NCBI RefSeq assembly: GCF_916618955.1 | Contig: NZ_OU745390.1 | Coordinates: 5,076,001 to 5,140,000, forward strand | Reading direction: 5' to 3' | Source: Pseudomonas sp. Marseille-Q3773 | Lineage (GTDB): Bacteria > Pseudomonadota > Gammaproteobacteria > Pseudomonadales > Pseudomonadaceae | DNA: 64,000 bases | In this document: piece after piece, positions 56,307-64,000 of the stretch | Numbering within the stretch: the stretch's first letter is position 1 | Layout: every line of letters starts with the position of its first letter | The notes under the pieces: model-generated | Database searches by the model: none | What the model was told of the DNA's origin: nothing | What the model saw: only the letters and a program-made list of their open reading frames with translations | Position numbers and translations under genes: made by a program

Positions 56307-57181
56307 GCCACGCTCCTTTGCGGGTTGAGGACGCGGTGTTCAGCCACGGCGATGGCCGCGCAATTGATGATGTCCAGATTGCCGGCATACGGTGGCAGGT
56401 AGTCCCCGCTACCTTGCACGGTCACGCTCAGTGCAAGGCAGCCCTTGGTCTGCACCGGTTCCAGCACCAGCTCATAACCTGGAACATAAGTGCGGACGCG
56501 CTCGACCATTTCATTCACGCTGTCACGCACGGCTTGCAGGTCACCATACTCGCCTTTGGCGAAAACGGTGGTTTGCATGGTGATGCCAGGTTTGGCCGGG
56601 TTGATATTAAGGATCGCTTTGACCTGGCCGGCTCCGGTGAATTTCGCTAGCGCGTGTTCCGTTGTCACCATGTACTCGTTGATATTTTCCCGGGTGGCCA
56701 GACCTGCACTGTTGGCGGCAATCGTGGAGGCGACTTCGATGTAGTCCAGCGAAGTGAAGGCACGCGACAGGGCATAGGCCAGCGGTATGCTCGCTTGCCC
56801 GCCACAGGTCACCAGGTTCACGTTGCTTGCAGAAGTCGTCTGTTCCAGGTTTATCGAGGGCACGCAAAGCTGTCCGATCTTTGCCGGTGTCATGTCAATG
56901 GCCAGCAGGTCGGCTTTTTTGAACACCTCATTATTGGCCAGGTGGCCTTTCGCGGAGGTGGCGTCAAAGACAATGTCGAATTCACTGATATGGCGCGCCA
57001 GGTATTCGATGCCTTCGTGAGAAGTCTCGATACCTGCTTCTTTGGCCTTGGCCAGACCACTGCTCTCCTTGTTGCGCCCGACAACAAGAGACAAGTCCAG
57101 ATGGGAGGACCGGATGGCCTTGTACATCAGGTCTATCCCTATACTCCCAGACCCTATGATGGCAGCTCTTTTGCGATGCAT
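56303..57181 (-). CDS. Acetaldehyde dehydrogenase (acylating)
   Basis: The 292-residue protein matches the MhpF/DmpF family: RAAIIGSGSIGIDLMYKAI NAD fold, and the catalytic cysteine in VNLVTCGGQASIPLAYAL. It interconverts acetyl-CoA and acetaldehyde, in complex with the aldolase. The frame extends to 57442, but the extension is not like the family. I start at MHRKRAAIIG with GAGG 6 nt upstream; a methionine four codons earlier (57193) is the alternative. It is the first gene of the eleven-gene operon. Confidence 0.9.
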   Translation of the reverse strand: MHRKRAAIIGSGSIGIDLMYKAIRSSHLDLSLVVGRNKESSGLAKAKEAGIETSHEGIEYLARHISEFDIVFDATSAKGHLANNEVFKKADLLAIDMTPAKIGQLCVPSINLEQTTSASNVNLVTCGGQASIPLAYALSRAFTSLDYIEVASTIAANSAGLATRENINEYMVTTEHALAKFTGAGQVKAILNINPAKPGITMQTTVFAKGEYGDLQAVRDSVNEMVERVRTYVPGYELVLEPVQTKGCLALSVTVQGSGDYLPPYAGNLDIINCAAIAVAEHRVLNPQRSVA

Positions 57182-57505
57182 TGGTAGCCTCATGCAGTTA
57201 ATGCGCGGAAACGTCCTTGACATCCTTTCTTCAAAACAGCTCTGGTTACGTCGTCTGGAACCTTTGGCCGAGTCAGAAAAGATCGTGTCCCAGACGTTAC
57301 CCAAGCGGTCCCGAAATCGCTTGTACGTTTGTGGCTGTAGTCGAAATTCATGGCTTATTGCCACTTTCCAGCCATCGCACCAGCCTGTCTTCGCGCGCAA
57401 CAGCCATCCGTGTCGTCCGTTCGAGTGGCCTTTTGTCCGCAACCCGCAATACTGCTTCTATACGCAGGCGTGTTCCTGGTGGCGCGCGCCGCTGGGAGGT
57501 GTCAG
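57182..57505. promoter_or_regulatory. Divergent intergenic region holding the operon promoter
   Basis: These 324 bp separate the start of the leftward biosynthetic operon from the rightward malate dehydrogenase-like gene. It must hold both promoters. Open frames run through on both strands but have no family match. I see no clear palindrome and no insertion scar. It is also the right-hand border of the accessory region. Confidence 0.5.
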
Positions 57506-58435
57506 ATGAACAAACTGTCAATCGTAGGCGCCGGCATCGTCGGCGAGGCGGCGGCGCAGATCATTGCCCGGGACGAGCTGTGCCGTGAGCTGGTGCTGGT
57601 GGACGTGCAGGGTGAAATGGCCAAGGGCAAGGCGCTGGACGTGTGGCAAGCGGCAGTCGAATCAGGTTCCGATACCCGCGTGCATGGCGGCGGCAACGCC
57701 GAGTTGCTGCAGGGCTCCGAGCTGGTGGTGATCACCGCAGGCGTGCCGCGCAAGCCGGGCCAGTCGCGACAGGATGTACTCGCTACCAACCTGCCCATCC
57801 TCGACGGCATCATGGCCGACATCAAGCAGCATGCGCCGACGGCCACCGTGCTGGTGGTGTCCAACCCGGTCGACGTGCTCACCTACCGCGCCTGGAGCCT
57901 CAGCGGGCAGGGGCGCAACAAGGTGTTCGGCCAGGCAGGGGTGCTGGATACCGCGCGGATGAAGTGCTTCATTGCCGAACAGACCGGTTTCTCCGCCCGC
58001 GATATCACCGCGCTGGTGCTGGGCGGGCATGGCGACAGCATGGTACCACTGATGCGCTACTGCCAGATCGGCTCGGTGCCGTTGGCGCATTTCCTGTCCA
58101 GTGAGCAGATTGAGCAGATCGTCGAGCGCACGCGCAAAGGTGGCGGCGAGATCCTTGGCCTGAAGAAGCTGGGCAGCGCCTGCGATGCACCGGGTGTGGC
58201 CATCGCGCAGATGGTGGACGCGATCGCCAACGGGCGGAACCGCATCTTGCCGGCGGTGGCGATTCTGGAGGGCGAGTATGGGCGCAAGGATATCGCCATG
58301 GGCGTGCCTTGCGTACTGGCCGAAGAGGGGCTGGCGCGGGTGATCGAGCTGCCGCTGGATGCGCAGGAGCAGGCGATGTTCGACCAGTCGGCCGACCAGG
58401 TGGCGCGGGATATCGCCGAAATGAAAGCGCTGTGA
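57506..58435 (+). CDS. Malate/lactate dehydrogenase family protein
   Basis: The 309-residue NAD-dependent enzyme has the fold NKLSIVGAGIVGEAAAQIIA, the mobile loop VPRKPGQSRQDVLATNL, substrate arginines and the catalytic histidine in VLGGHGDSMVPL, all as in LDH-like malate dehydrogenases. It oxidises malate (or another 2-hydroxy acid) to the oxo acid. GGGAGG precedes the ATG. It is likely backbone and not part of the island. Confidence 0.92.
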   Translation: MNKLSIVGAGIVGEAAAQIIARDELCRELVLVDVQGEMAKGKALDVWQAAVESGSDTRVHGGGNAELLQGSELVVITAGVPRKPGQSRQDVLATNLPILDGIMADIKQHAPTATVLVVSNPVDVLTYRAWSLSGQGRNKVFGQAGVLDTARMKCFIAEQTGFSARDITALVLGGHGDSMVPLMRYCQIGSVPLAHFLSSEQIEQIVERTRKGGGEILGLKKLGSACDAPGVAIAQMVDAIANGRNRILPAVAILEGEYGRKDIAMGVPCVLAEEGLARVIELPLDAQEQAMFDQSADQVARDIAEMKAL

Positions 58436-58492
58436 CTCTCGGTGGGGGCGGGCACGCCCGCTCCCACAGATACCTACTGGCAGGCCTGGCCC

Positions 58493-59314
58493 TCAGCGCT
58501 GATAAGCCCGGCCAAAATGCCGTTCCAGCCGCGCCTGCACCAGCTCCAGCAGAATCGACAGCACCCAGTAGATCACCGCTGCCGTGGTCAGCATCTCCAG
58601 GTAGCGATAGCTCGAGCGCCCGTACGACTGCGCCAGGAACATCACCTCCCAGACGCCCATCACCGAAATCAGCGACGAGTCCTTGAGCATCGAGATGAAC
58701 TGGTTGGCCGTCGGCGGAATGATCACGCGCATGGCCTGGGGCAGGACGATGTGCCAGAAGATCTGCGGCGTGCGCATGCCCAGCGCCAGCGCCGCTTCAC
58801 GCTGCCCGCGGGCGACACCGAGGATGCCGGCGCGGAAGATCTCGCTCAGGTAGGCGCCATAGTTCAGCGACAAGGCGATGATGCCGGCACTGATGGCGCC
58901 CGGCACCAGGCCCAGCTGTGGCAGCCCCAGGTAGATCAACAGAATCTGGATCAGCAGCGGCGTGCCGCGGAAGAACGAGGTGTAGAAGCTGGCGATGCCC
59001 ACCAGCACCGCACTGTTCGACAAGCGCGCCAAGGCGGCGGCAAAACCGAACAGCACCGACACCAGCATCGAACACAGGCACAGGAACAGGGTCAGTGCCG
59101 CACCCTGCAGAAAGCCGTTGGGGCCCAACTTGAAACCGGCAAGGTTGGGGAATTTCTCCAGGATGATCGAGAACTTCAGGTCGAAGCTGAGGAAAAACGC
59201 GACGAACAGGCCGAACAGCGCCAGCCAGGTCAGCAATAACCGGGTACGAAAGCCGAACAGGCCGGCACCCGTGGCTTTCACCACGGGCTTGAGGGACGGT
59301 GGGAAGGTGCTCAT
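58493..59314 (-). CDS. Amino-acid ABC transporter permease (HisM/GlnP type)
   Basis: The 273-residue permease has a hydrophobic N-terminal segment and the HisM-type core GAALTLFLCLCSMLVSVLFG, FYTSFFRGTPLLIQILLIYL and the EAA loop QREAALALGMRTPQIFWHIV. It imports polar amino acids. Its ATG overlaps the binding-protein stop (ATGA). No ATPase gene follows here, so it must use one encoded elsewhere. Confidence 0.92.
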   Translation of the reverse strand: MSTFPPSLKPVVKATGAGLFGFRTRLLLTWLALFGLFVAFFLSFDLKFSIILEKFPNLAGFKLGPNGFLQGAALTLFLCLCSMLVSVLFGFAAALARLSNSAVLVGIASFYTSFFRGTPLLIQILLIYLGLPQLGLVPGAISAGIIALSLNYGAYLSEIFRAGILGVARGQREAALALGMRTPQIFWHIVLPQAMRVIIPPTANQFISMLKDSSLISVMGVWEVMFLAQSYGRSSYRYLEMLTTAAVIYWVLSILLELVQARLERHFGRAYQR

Positions 59315-60132
59315 TTGCTGATATCGGCGCCGATCCATTTCTGCGACAGCTTGGCCAGGGTGCCGTCAGCCTTCAGCTCGGCAAACACCTGGCGCACCTT
59401 GGCATCCCACTCCGGGTCGCCTTTCTCGATGGCCACCGAGTTCGGCTCTTCATACAGCGGGGCGCCGGCCAGCTTGAAGCGCTTGTCCTGGTCCAGGCGC
59501 GGCTGCGCGGTCACCAGGTTGGTGAGGATGGCGTCCAGGCGCACGCCGGCGCCCAGGCCCAGGTCCTGGAAGGCGACGTTGTCGGTGTCGTACGGTGCGA
59601 TCTGCACGAAGTCGAAGGGGTAGTCGATCTTCTGCTCTTCCTTGCCTTCGATCACCAGGTTCTTGTTCAGGTAGCTCTCGTAGCTCGATGCACTGGTCAG
59701 GCCGACCTTGCGGCCGTCCAGGTCTTTCGCCCCATGGATGCGCTCATCCTTGGCGTTGACCACGATCACCGCAGGCGAGGCGTAGTACTCCACCGGGAAG
59801 TCGAACACCTCGGCGCGAGCCTTGCTCGGGGTCATCGAGCAGATGCAGATGTCATAGCGGCCACTCCAGCGGCCAGCGGCGATCACGTCCCACGATGGGG
59901 TTTCCAGGCGCAGCTTGACGCCCAGCTTGTCTGCCACGGCCTTGGCCACATCCACGTCGAAACCGGCCAACTGGTTCTGCTCGTTGACGAAGGAGAACGG
60001 CGGGTAGCTTTCCATCAGCACGTTGACCAGTTCCTTGCGCGATTCAACCCGCTCCAGCGTGGCGCCAGCAAAGGCCTGGGAAGCAGTCGCGAGCAGCACG
60101 AGGCCCGCACCGAGCACAGTAGAAAATCGCAT
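59311..60132 (-). CDS. Periplasmic amino-acid-binding protein (SBP family 3)
   Basis: The 273-residue protein has a Sec signal (RFSTVLGAGLVLLATASQAFA) and a bilobal binding fold: VLMESYPPFSFVNEQNQLAG, FDVDVAKAVADKLGV, the SMTPSKARAEVFDF hinge region and LSQKWIGADIS at the end. It feeds the permease encoded next. Nearby S-methylmethionine/methionine genes suggest a sulphur amino acid ligand, but this is inference. Confidence 0.92.
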   Translation of the reverse strand: MRFSTVLGAGLVLLATASQAFAGATLERVESRKELVNVLMESYPPFSFVNEQNQLAGFDVDVAKAVADKLGVKLRLETPSWDVIAAGRWSGRYDICICSMTPSKARAEVFDFPVEYYASPAVIVVNAKDERIHGAKDLDGRKVGLTSASSYESYLNKNLVIEGKEEQKIDYPFDFVQIAPYDTDNVAFQDLGLGAGVRLDAILTNLVTAQPRLDQDKRFKLAGAPLYEEPNSVAIEKGDPEWDAKVRQVFAELKADGTLAKLSQKWIGADISK

Positions 60133-60235
60133 GTACATACCTGAAATGTTGGCCAATGAGGAGAAAGTGTATTTAATAGTTATAAACGAAACTCACATAA
60201 TGAATTTAATTCATAAGAACCTGCAGAGTAGTTAT

Positions 60236-61135
60236 ATGAAACAGCGAGCGATGGTGATTCTCGACGGTGGCATGGGCCGTGAACTGCAGCGCAGTGGCGC
60301 GCCGTTTCGCCAGCCTGAATGGTCGGCGCTGGCGCTGAGCGAGGCGCCGGAAGCGGTGGTTGGCGTTCATGCCGCATTCATCGCCGCCGGTGCCCAGGTC
60401 ATCACCAGCAACAGTTATGCGGTGGTGCCTTTCCACATTGGCGAGGAGCGTTTTGCCAAGGAAGGGCGGCAACTGGCCAATATCGCAGGGCAGCTGGCAC
60501 GGCACGCGGCCGATGTTGGCGCGCATCCTGTGAAGGTGGCGGGCTCGCTGCCGCCGCTGTTCGGTTCCTACCGCCCGGACCTGTTCCAGCCCGAGCGCGT
60601 CGAGGAAGTGCTGTCGCCGCTGTTGCAGGGCCTGGCTCCGCATGTCGACCTGTGGCTGGCCGAAACCCAGAGCTCGGTTGCCGAAGTACGGGCTATCCAC
60701 GCCCACCTGCCGGAAGACGGCAAGCCGTTCTGGGTGTCCTTCACCTTGCAGGACGAGGAAGTGGATGAAACCCCGCGCCTGCGTTCCGGCGAGCCGGTGG
60801 CCGAGGCCATCGAGGCGGTGGTCGGCCTGGGTGTGGCGGCCGTGCTGTTCAACTGCAGCCAGCCCGAGGTCATCGGCGCTGCAGTGGACGTGGCGCGCTC
60901 GGTGATCGAACGCCACAACGCTGACGTTGCCATCGGCGCCTATGCCAACGCCTTCCCGCCGCAACCGAAGGAAGCCACCGCCAATGATGGCCTGGACGAG
61001 CTGCGCGAAGACCTCGACCCGCCCGGTTACCTGGCCTGGGCCGCTGACTGGCGCAAGCGTGGCGCCAGCATGGTCGGCGGCTGCTGTGGCATCGGCCCGG
61101 AGCACATTGCCGAGCTGAAGCGCAATCTGGCGTGA
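60236..61135 (+). CDS. Homocysteine S-methyltransferase (MmuM-like)
   Basis: The protein of about 299 residues has VILDGGMGRELQRSG at the start, a first zinc cysteine in AVLFNCSQPEVIG and the paired cysteines in MVGGCCGIGPEHIAEL. MmuM uses S-methylmethionine (or SAM) to methylate homocysteine. It diverges from the binding-protein gene. Possible starts are ATGs at 60200, 60236 and 60251; none has a strong ribosome site. Confidence 0.9.
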   Translation: MKQRAMVILDGGMGRELQRSGAPFRQPEWSALALSEAPEAVVGVHAAFIAAGAQVITSNSYAVVPFHIGEERFAKEGRQLANIAGQLARHAADVGAHPVKVAGSLPPLFGSYRPDLFQPERVEEVLSPLLQGLAPHVDLWLAETQSSVAEVRAIHAHLPEDGKPFWVSFTLQDEEVDETPRLRSGEPVAEAIEAVVGLGVAAVLFNCSQPEVIGAAVDVARSVIERHNADVAIGAYANAFPPQPKEATANDGLDELREDLDPPGYLAWAADWRKRGASMVGGCCGIGPEHIAELKRNLA

Positions 61136-61144
61136 AGCCATGAA

Positions 61145-61177
61145 GGGGCCGGGCGGCTGCCGCACCCGCCCGGCCCC
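61145..61177. other. GC-rich hairpin downstream of mmuM-like gene
   Basis: GGGGCCGGGCGG and CCGCCCGGCCCC form a perfect 12-bp stem with a 9-nt loop just after the stop. There is no T run, so it may stabilise the 3' end rather than terminate by itself. Confidence 0.6.
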
Positions 61178-61304
61178 CAGCCATTAAAAAAACCGCCACT
61201 CAGACCCGGATTCCATCGTTTTTCAGTCCGCCGCCATGTCCCTATAGTCCGCTGAAAGCCGATGCTCGATCGGCATACACAACTCAGCCGTGCGGGAACC
61301 GGAT

Positions 61305-62576
61305 ATGAACAACAACGAAGAATTCGAGGGCAATGCAGCGGCCGGTGTCGGTACGCGCGTGGTGTGGGGCGGCGAGCAGGTGCAGCACCCGTACAACGCC
61401 ACCCAGACCCCGATCGTGGTCAGCGCCGCCTACGGCTACAACGATATCGACGCCTGGTATGACGTGGCCCAGGGCAAACTGCCGGGCTACATCTACAGCC
61501 GCATGAGCAACCCGACGGTCGCCACCCTGGAAGCCAAGCTGTGCGAGCTGGAGCAGGCCGAGTCGGCCGTGGCCTTCAGCAGTGGCATGGCAGCCATCAG
61601 CGCGGTGCTGCACACCTTCCTCTGCACCGGCAAGCGTGTGGTATCGACCCGCGACAGCTATGGTGGCACCAACAAGATCTTCGAAGAATTCCTGCCGCGC
61701 ATGGGCGTGCAGGTGTGCCTGTGCGACACCCTCGACAGCGAGGCGCTGGAGCGCGAAATTTCTGCCGGCTGCGACGTGCTGTACCTGGAAACCCCGACCA
61801 ACCCGACCTTGAAGGTGCTGGACATCCAGCGCCTGTGCGCTGCAGCCCGGCGGGTCGGTGCGCTGGTGGTGGCCGACAACACCTTCGCCACCCCGCTGAA
61901 CCAGAACCCGCTGGCCCTGGGCGTGGACGTGGTGGTGCACAGCGCCACCAAGTTCCTGTCCGGCCACGGTGACGTGCTGGGCGGGGTGGTCTGCGGTGCC
62001 GAACCGCTGATGGCGCAGGTGCGGCACTACCGTGAAATCAACGGTGCGGCGCTGGACCCGTTTTCCGCCTACCTGATCATCCGCGGCATCAAGACCCTGG
62101 CCTTGCGCCTGCGTCAGCAACAGGCCAGCGCCCAGGCCCTGGCCCAGTACCTGAGCAGCGAACCGCTGGTCGAAGCGGTGAACTACCCCGGTTTGCCCGA
62201 GCACCCGGGCCACGCGATCGCCAAGGCGCAGATGCGCGGTTTCGGTGCGATTGTCAGCTTCGTGCTCAAGGGTGGCATGCCCACCGTGGCGCGGCTGCTG
62301 CCGCGCCTGAAGTACGCCCACCGGGCAGGCAACCTGGGCGCGGTGGAAACCATCTATGGCCCGGCGCGGACCACCAGCCATGTGGAAAACACCCTCGAAG
62401 AACGCCTGACCCTGGGTATTTCCGAAGGGCTGGTGCGCATCTCGGTGGGTATCGAAGACACCGAAGACCTGCTGGCAGACCTGGCACAGGCGTGTGCAGC
62501 GGTCCGCCAGGAGTTGGCCGCAGCAAAGGACTTGCACGGTGACGCGTACGCCGGCCTGGCCGCAGTACAGGCCTGA
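61305..62576 (+). CDS. Cystathionine gamma-synthase/methionine gamma-lyase-family PLP enzyme
   Basis: The 423-residue protein is of the Cys/Met-metabolism PLP family. It has [48 protein letters not shown] and the Schiff-base lysine in [18 protein letters not shown]. Members make cystathionine or split methionine to methanethiol and 2-oxobutyrate. Next to an MmuM-like enzyme and an APC permease it probably works on methionine or S-methylmethionine. Confidence 0.9.
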   Translation: MNNNEEFEGNAAAGVGTRVVWGGEQVQHPYNATQTPIVVSAAYGYNDIDAWYDVAQGKLPGYIYSRMSNPTVATLEAKLCELEQAESAVAFSSGMAAISAVLHTFLCTGKRVVSTRDSYGGTNKIFEEFLPRMGVQVCLCDTLDSEALEREISAGCDVLYLETPTNPTLKVLDIQRLCAAARRVGALVVADNTFATPLNQNPLALGVDVVVHSATKFLSGHGDVLGGVVCGAEPLMAQVRHYREINGAALDPFSAYLIIRGIKTLALRLRQQQASAQALAQYLSSEPLVEAVNYPGLPEHPGHAIAKAQMRGFGAIVSFVLKGGMPTVARLLPRLKYAHRAGNLGAVETIYGPARTTSHVENTLEERLTLGISEGLVRISVGIEDTEDLLADLAQACAAVRQELAAAKDLHGDAYAGLAAVQA

Positions 62577-62719
62577 GGCAGGCGCGTGGCACCCGTTCCT
62601 TGCGGTGGGTGCCAGTTCATGAAGTCGAACAAAAACAATATGCAAGGCAATTCGCTTCGCTCTGCCAAGACGAGGTCGTTGCAACGTCCTTGCCCGCCAA
62701 CTTTCATGAGAAAACCACA

Positions 62720-64000
62720 ATGTCCCTGCAGACAACTACAACGACAAATGCTTCTGCGCATGGCTTCAAGCAGGATATGCAAACCCGCCATATCGTCATG
62801 CTCGCGCTGGGCGGTGTCATCGGTACCGGCCTGTTCCTGACATCGGGCTACACGGTCAACCAGGCCGGGCCCCTGGGTGCTGTCATCGCCTATATCCTCG
62901 GCGCGATCATGGTCTACCTGGTGATGATGTGCCTGGGCGAACTGGCGGTGCACATGCCCGAGGTCGGCTCGTTCAGCAGTTACGCCACGCGCTACATCGG
63001 GCCGGGCACCGGCTACATGGTGGCGTGGATGTACTGGCTGACCTGGACCGTGGCCATCGGCTCGGAATTCACCGCCGCCGGCATCCTCATGGTGCGCTGG
63101 TTCCCTGACACACCGGTGTGGCTATGGAGTGCCCTGTTCGGCCTGGCGGTGTTCATCAGCAATATCATTTCGGTGCGTTCGTTTGCCGAAACCGAATTCT
63201 GGTTGTCCTTGATCAAGGTACTGGCAGTGGTCGCCTTCCTGGTAGTGGGTGGCGGCGCGATCCTCGGCGTGTTCGATATTACCCAGGCGCACAGTGTCGG
63301 GCTGGGCAACTTCACCCGTGAAGGGCTGTTCCCCACCGGCTTCTGGTCGATTGCCATGACCCTGCTGGCGGTGGCCTTCGCCTTCTCCGGCACCGAGCTG
63401 ATCGGTATTGCCGCTGGCGAAACCCGCGACCCGGAAAAGAACGTGCCCAAGGCCATCCGTACCACGGTGCTGCGCCTGGCGCTGTTCTTCGTCGGCACCA
63501 TTTTCGTCCTCGCCACCTTGTTGCCGCGCGAGCAGGCCGGCGTGGTGGAAAGCCCGTTCGTGATGGCCTTTGAAATGATCGGCATCCCCTACGCGGCAGA
63601 CATCATGAACTTCGTCATCATCACCGCATTGCTGTCCGCGGCCAACTCCGGGCTTTACGCTGCCGCACGCATGCTCTGGACCCTCAGCGACCAAGGCAAC
63701 ATGCCACGCCGCTATGCCGCGCTGTCCCGCCGTGGCACGCCGTTCAATGCCATCGTCCTGAGCATGGCCGGCGGCATGGCGTCGCTGCTCAGCAGTGTGT
63801 TTGCGCCCGACACCATCTACCTGGCGCTGGTGTCGATTTCCGGGCTGGCGGTGGTGGTGGTGTGGATCAGCATCGCGGTCAGCCAGATGGCCTTCCGTCG
63901 CCATTACCTCGCCCATGGCGGCAAGCTCGAAGACTTGAAGTTCCGCGTGCGCGGCTACCCGTTCGTGCCGCTGGCGGCCATCTTCTGCTGCGTCCTGGCC
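62720..64000 (+). CDS. APC-family amino acid permease (3' end outside window)
   Basis: The first 427 residues of a 12-helix permease are present; the frame is open at the window's end. It begins [20 protein letters not shown] and has the APC marks [40 protein letters not shown] and [20 protein letters not shown]. It resembles MmuP/GabP/ProY-type transporters. With the MmuM-like and gamma-lyase-like genes it is a candidate S-methylmethionine or methionine uptake system. Confidence 0.9.
   Translation, partial: MSLQTTTTTNASAHGFKQDMQTRHIVMLALGGVIGTGLFLTSGYTVNQAGPLGAVIAYILGAIMVYLVMMCLGELAVHMPEVGSFSSYATRYIGPGTGYMVAWMYWLTWTVAIGSEFTAAGILMVRWFPDTPVWLWSALFGLAVFISNIISVRSFAETEFWLSLIKVLAVVAFLVVGGGAILGVFDITQAHSVGLGNFTREGLFPTGFWSIAMTLLAVAFAFSGTELIGIAAGETRDPEKNVPKAIRTTVLRLALFFVGTIFVLATLLPREQAGVVESPFVMAFEMIGIPYAADIMNFVIITALLSAANSGLYAAARMLWTLSDQGNMPRRYAALSRRGTPFNAIVLSMAGGMASLLSSVFAPDTIYLALVSISGLAVVVVWISIAVSQMAFRRHYLAHGGKLEDLKFRVRGYPFVPLAAIFCCVLA

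Noticed and set aside
57182..57442. 87-residue N-terminal extension of the acetaldehyde dehydrogenase
   Set aside because: The extension has no family similarity and lacks a ribosome site, while the internal ATG has GAGG and gives the normal family length.
61145..61177. Hairpin after the mmuM-like gene called as a rho-independent terminator
   Set aside because: The stem is strong but no T run follows in either direction, so it is listed only as a hairpin.

Overview
The window reads as chromosome of a Pseudomonas of the P. putida group. It is GC-rich throughout. Gene order runs ispH, minor pilins, thiO, a branched-chain-type ABC cluster, bamD/rluD/pgeF/clpB, a tRNA trio, ndh, yacG-coaE-pilD-pilC//pilA. 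Many gene gaps carry the roughly 35-bp P. putida-type REP palindromes. Species assignment is from recall of family sequences and synteny, not from a search.

Layout. (1) 1-27,217 is conserved backbone. It holds the end of ispH, a type IV minor-pilin set (fimT-like, pilV, pilW, pilX, pilE), thiO, and a leftward operon under a FadR-type GntR regulator (binding protein, two permeases, two ATPases, an M20 amidohydrolase and an amidase) for uptake and hydrolysis of an amide or ureido compound. Then come bamD, rluD, pgeF, clpB behind a sigma-32-like promoter, tRNA-Asn/Pro/Lys, ndh, small conserved genes, the pilC-pilD-coaE-yacG operon, pilA and tRNA-Thr(CGT). (2) 27,218-33,500 is accessory DNA just past tRNA-Thr: an internally deleted hipA with its hipB-like partner, a small GIY-YIG protein, chromate genes chrB-chrA, a YqaA-like and a TraX-like membrane protein, and remnants. 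(3) 33,500-57,200 is a specialised-metabolism island. It has a second-type leuA with an AraC regulator, a tripartite EmrAB/OMF efflux pump, an mgo/pvf/ham-type cluster, an AraC regulator, and an eleven-gene leftward operon. (4) 57,506-64,000 is backbone again: a malate/lactate dehydrogenase-family gene, an amino-acid ABC importer, a homocysteine S-methyltransferase-like gene, a cystathionine gamma-synthase/methionine gamma-lyase-family gene and an APC permease that runs off the window.

The part most worth attention is 47,606-57,181. The operon encodes, in order of transcription, an acylating acetaldehyde dehydrogenase, a 4-hydroxy-2-oxovalerate aldolase, a stand-alone adenylation protein, a SyrB2-type non-haem iron halogenase homologue, a stand-alone carrier protein, a 479-residue protein containing a leucyl-tRNA synthetase CP1 (editing) domain without catalytic HIGH/KMSKS motifs, a LysE exporter, a cupin, a type II thioesterase, a second LysE exporter and a quinone oxidoreductase-like enzyme. 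The logic resembles coronamate-type pathways: load a free amino acid on a carrier, halogenate it, release it, export it. I infer a small halogenated or halogenation-derived amino acid that mimics leucine or norvaline, with the LeuRS editing-like protein as a self-resistance factor that clears mischarged tRNA-Leu. I know of no described system with this combination.

Beside it, 40,530-46,574 holds a haem-oxygenase-like DUF3050 protein, a cupin, an AurF-type di-iron N-oxygenase, an A-T-R NRPS and an SRPBCC protein. That is the gene set of the mangotoxin-generating (mgo), pvf and fragin (ham) loci, which make leudiazen/valdiazen-type diazeniumdiolate signals from leucine or valine. With the leuA paralogue, the island has a leucine/valine theme: extra 2-oxo-acid supply, a diazeniumdiolate signal, an exported amino-acid product and a LeuRS-derived protection factor.
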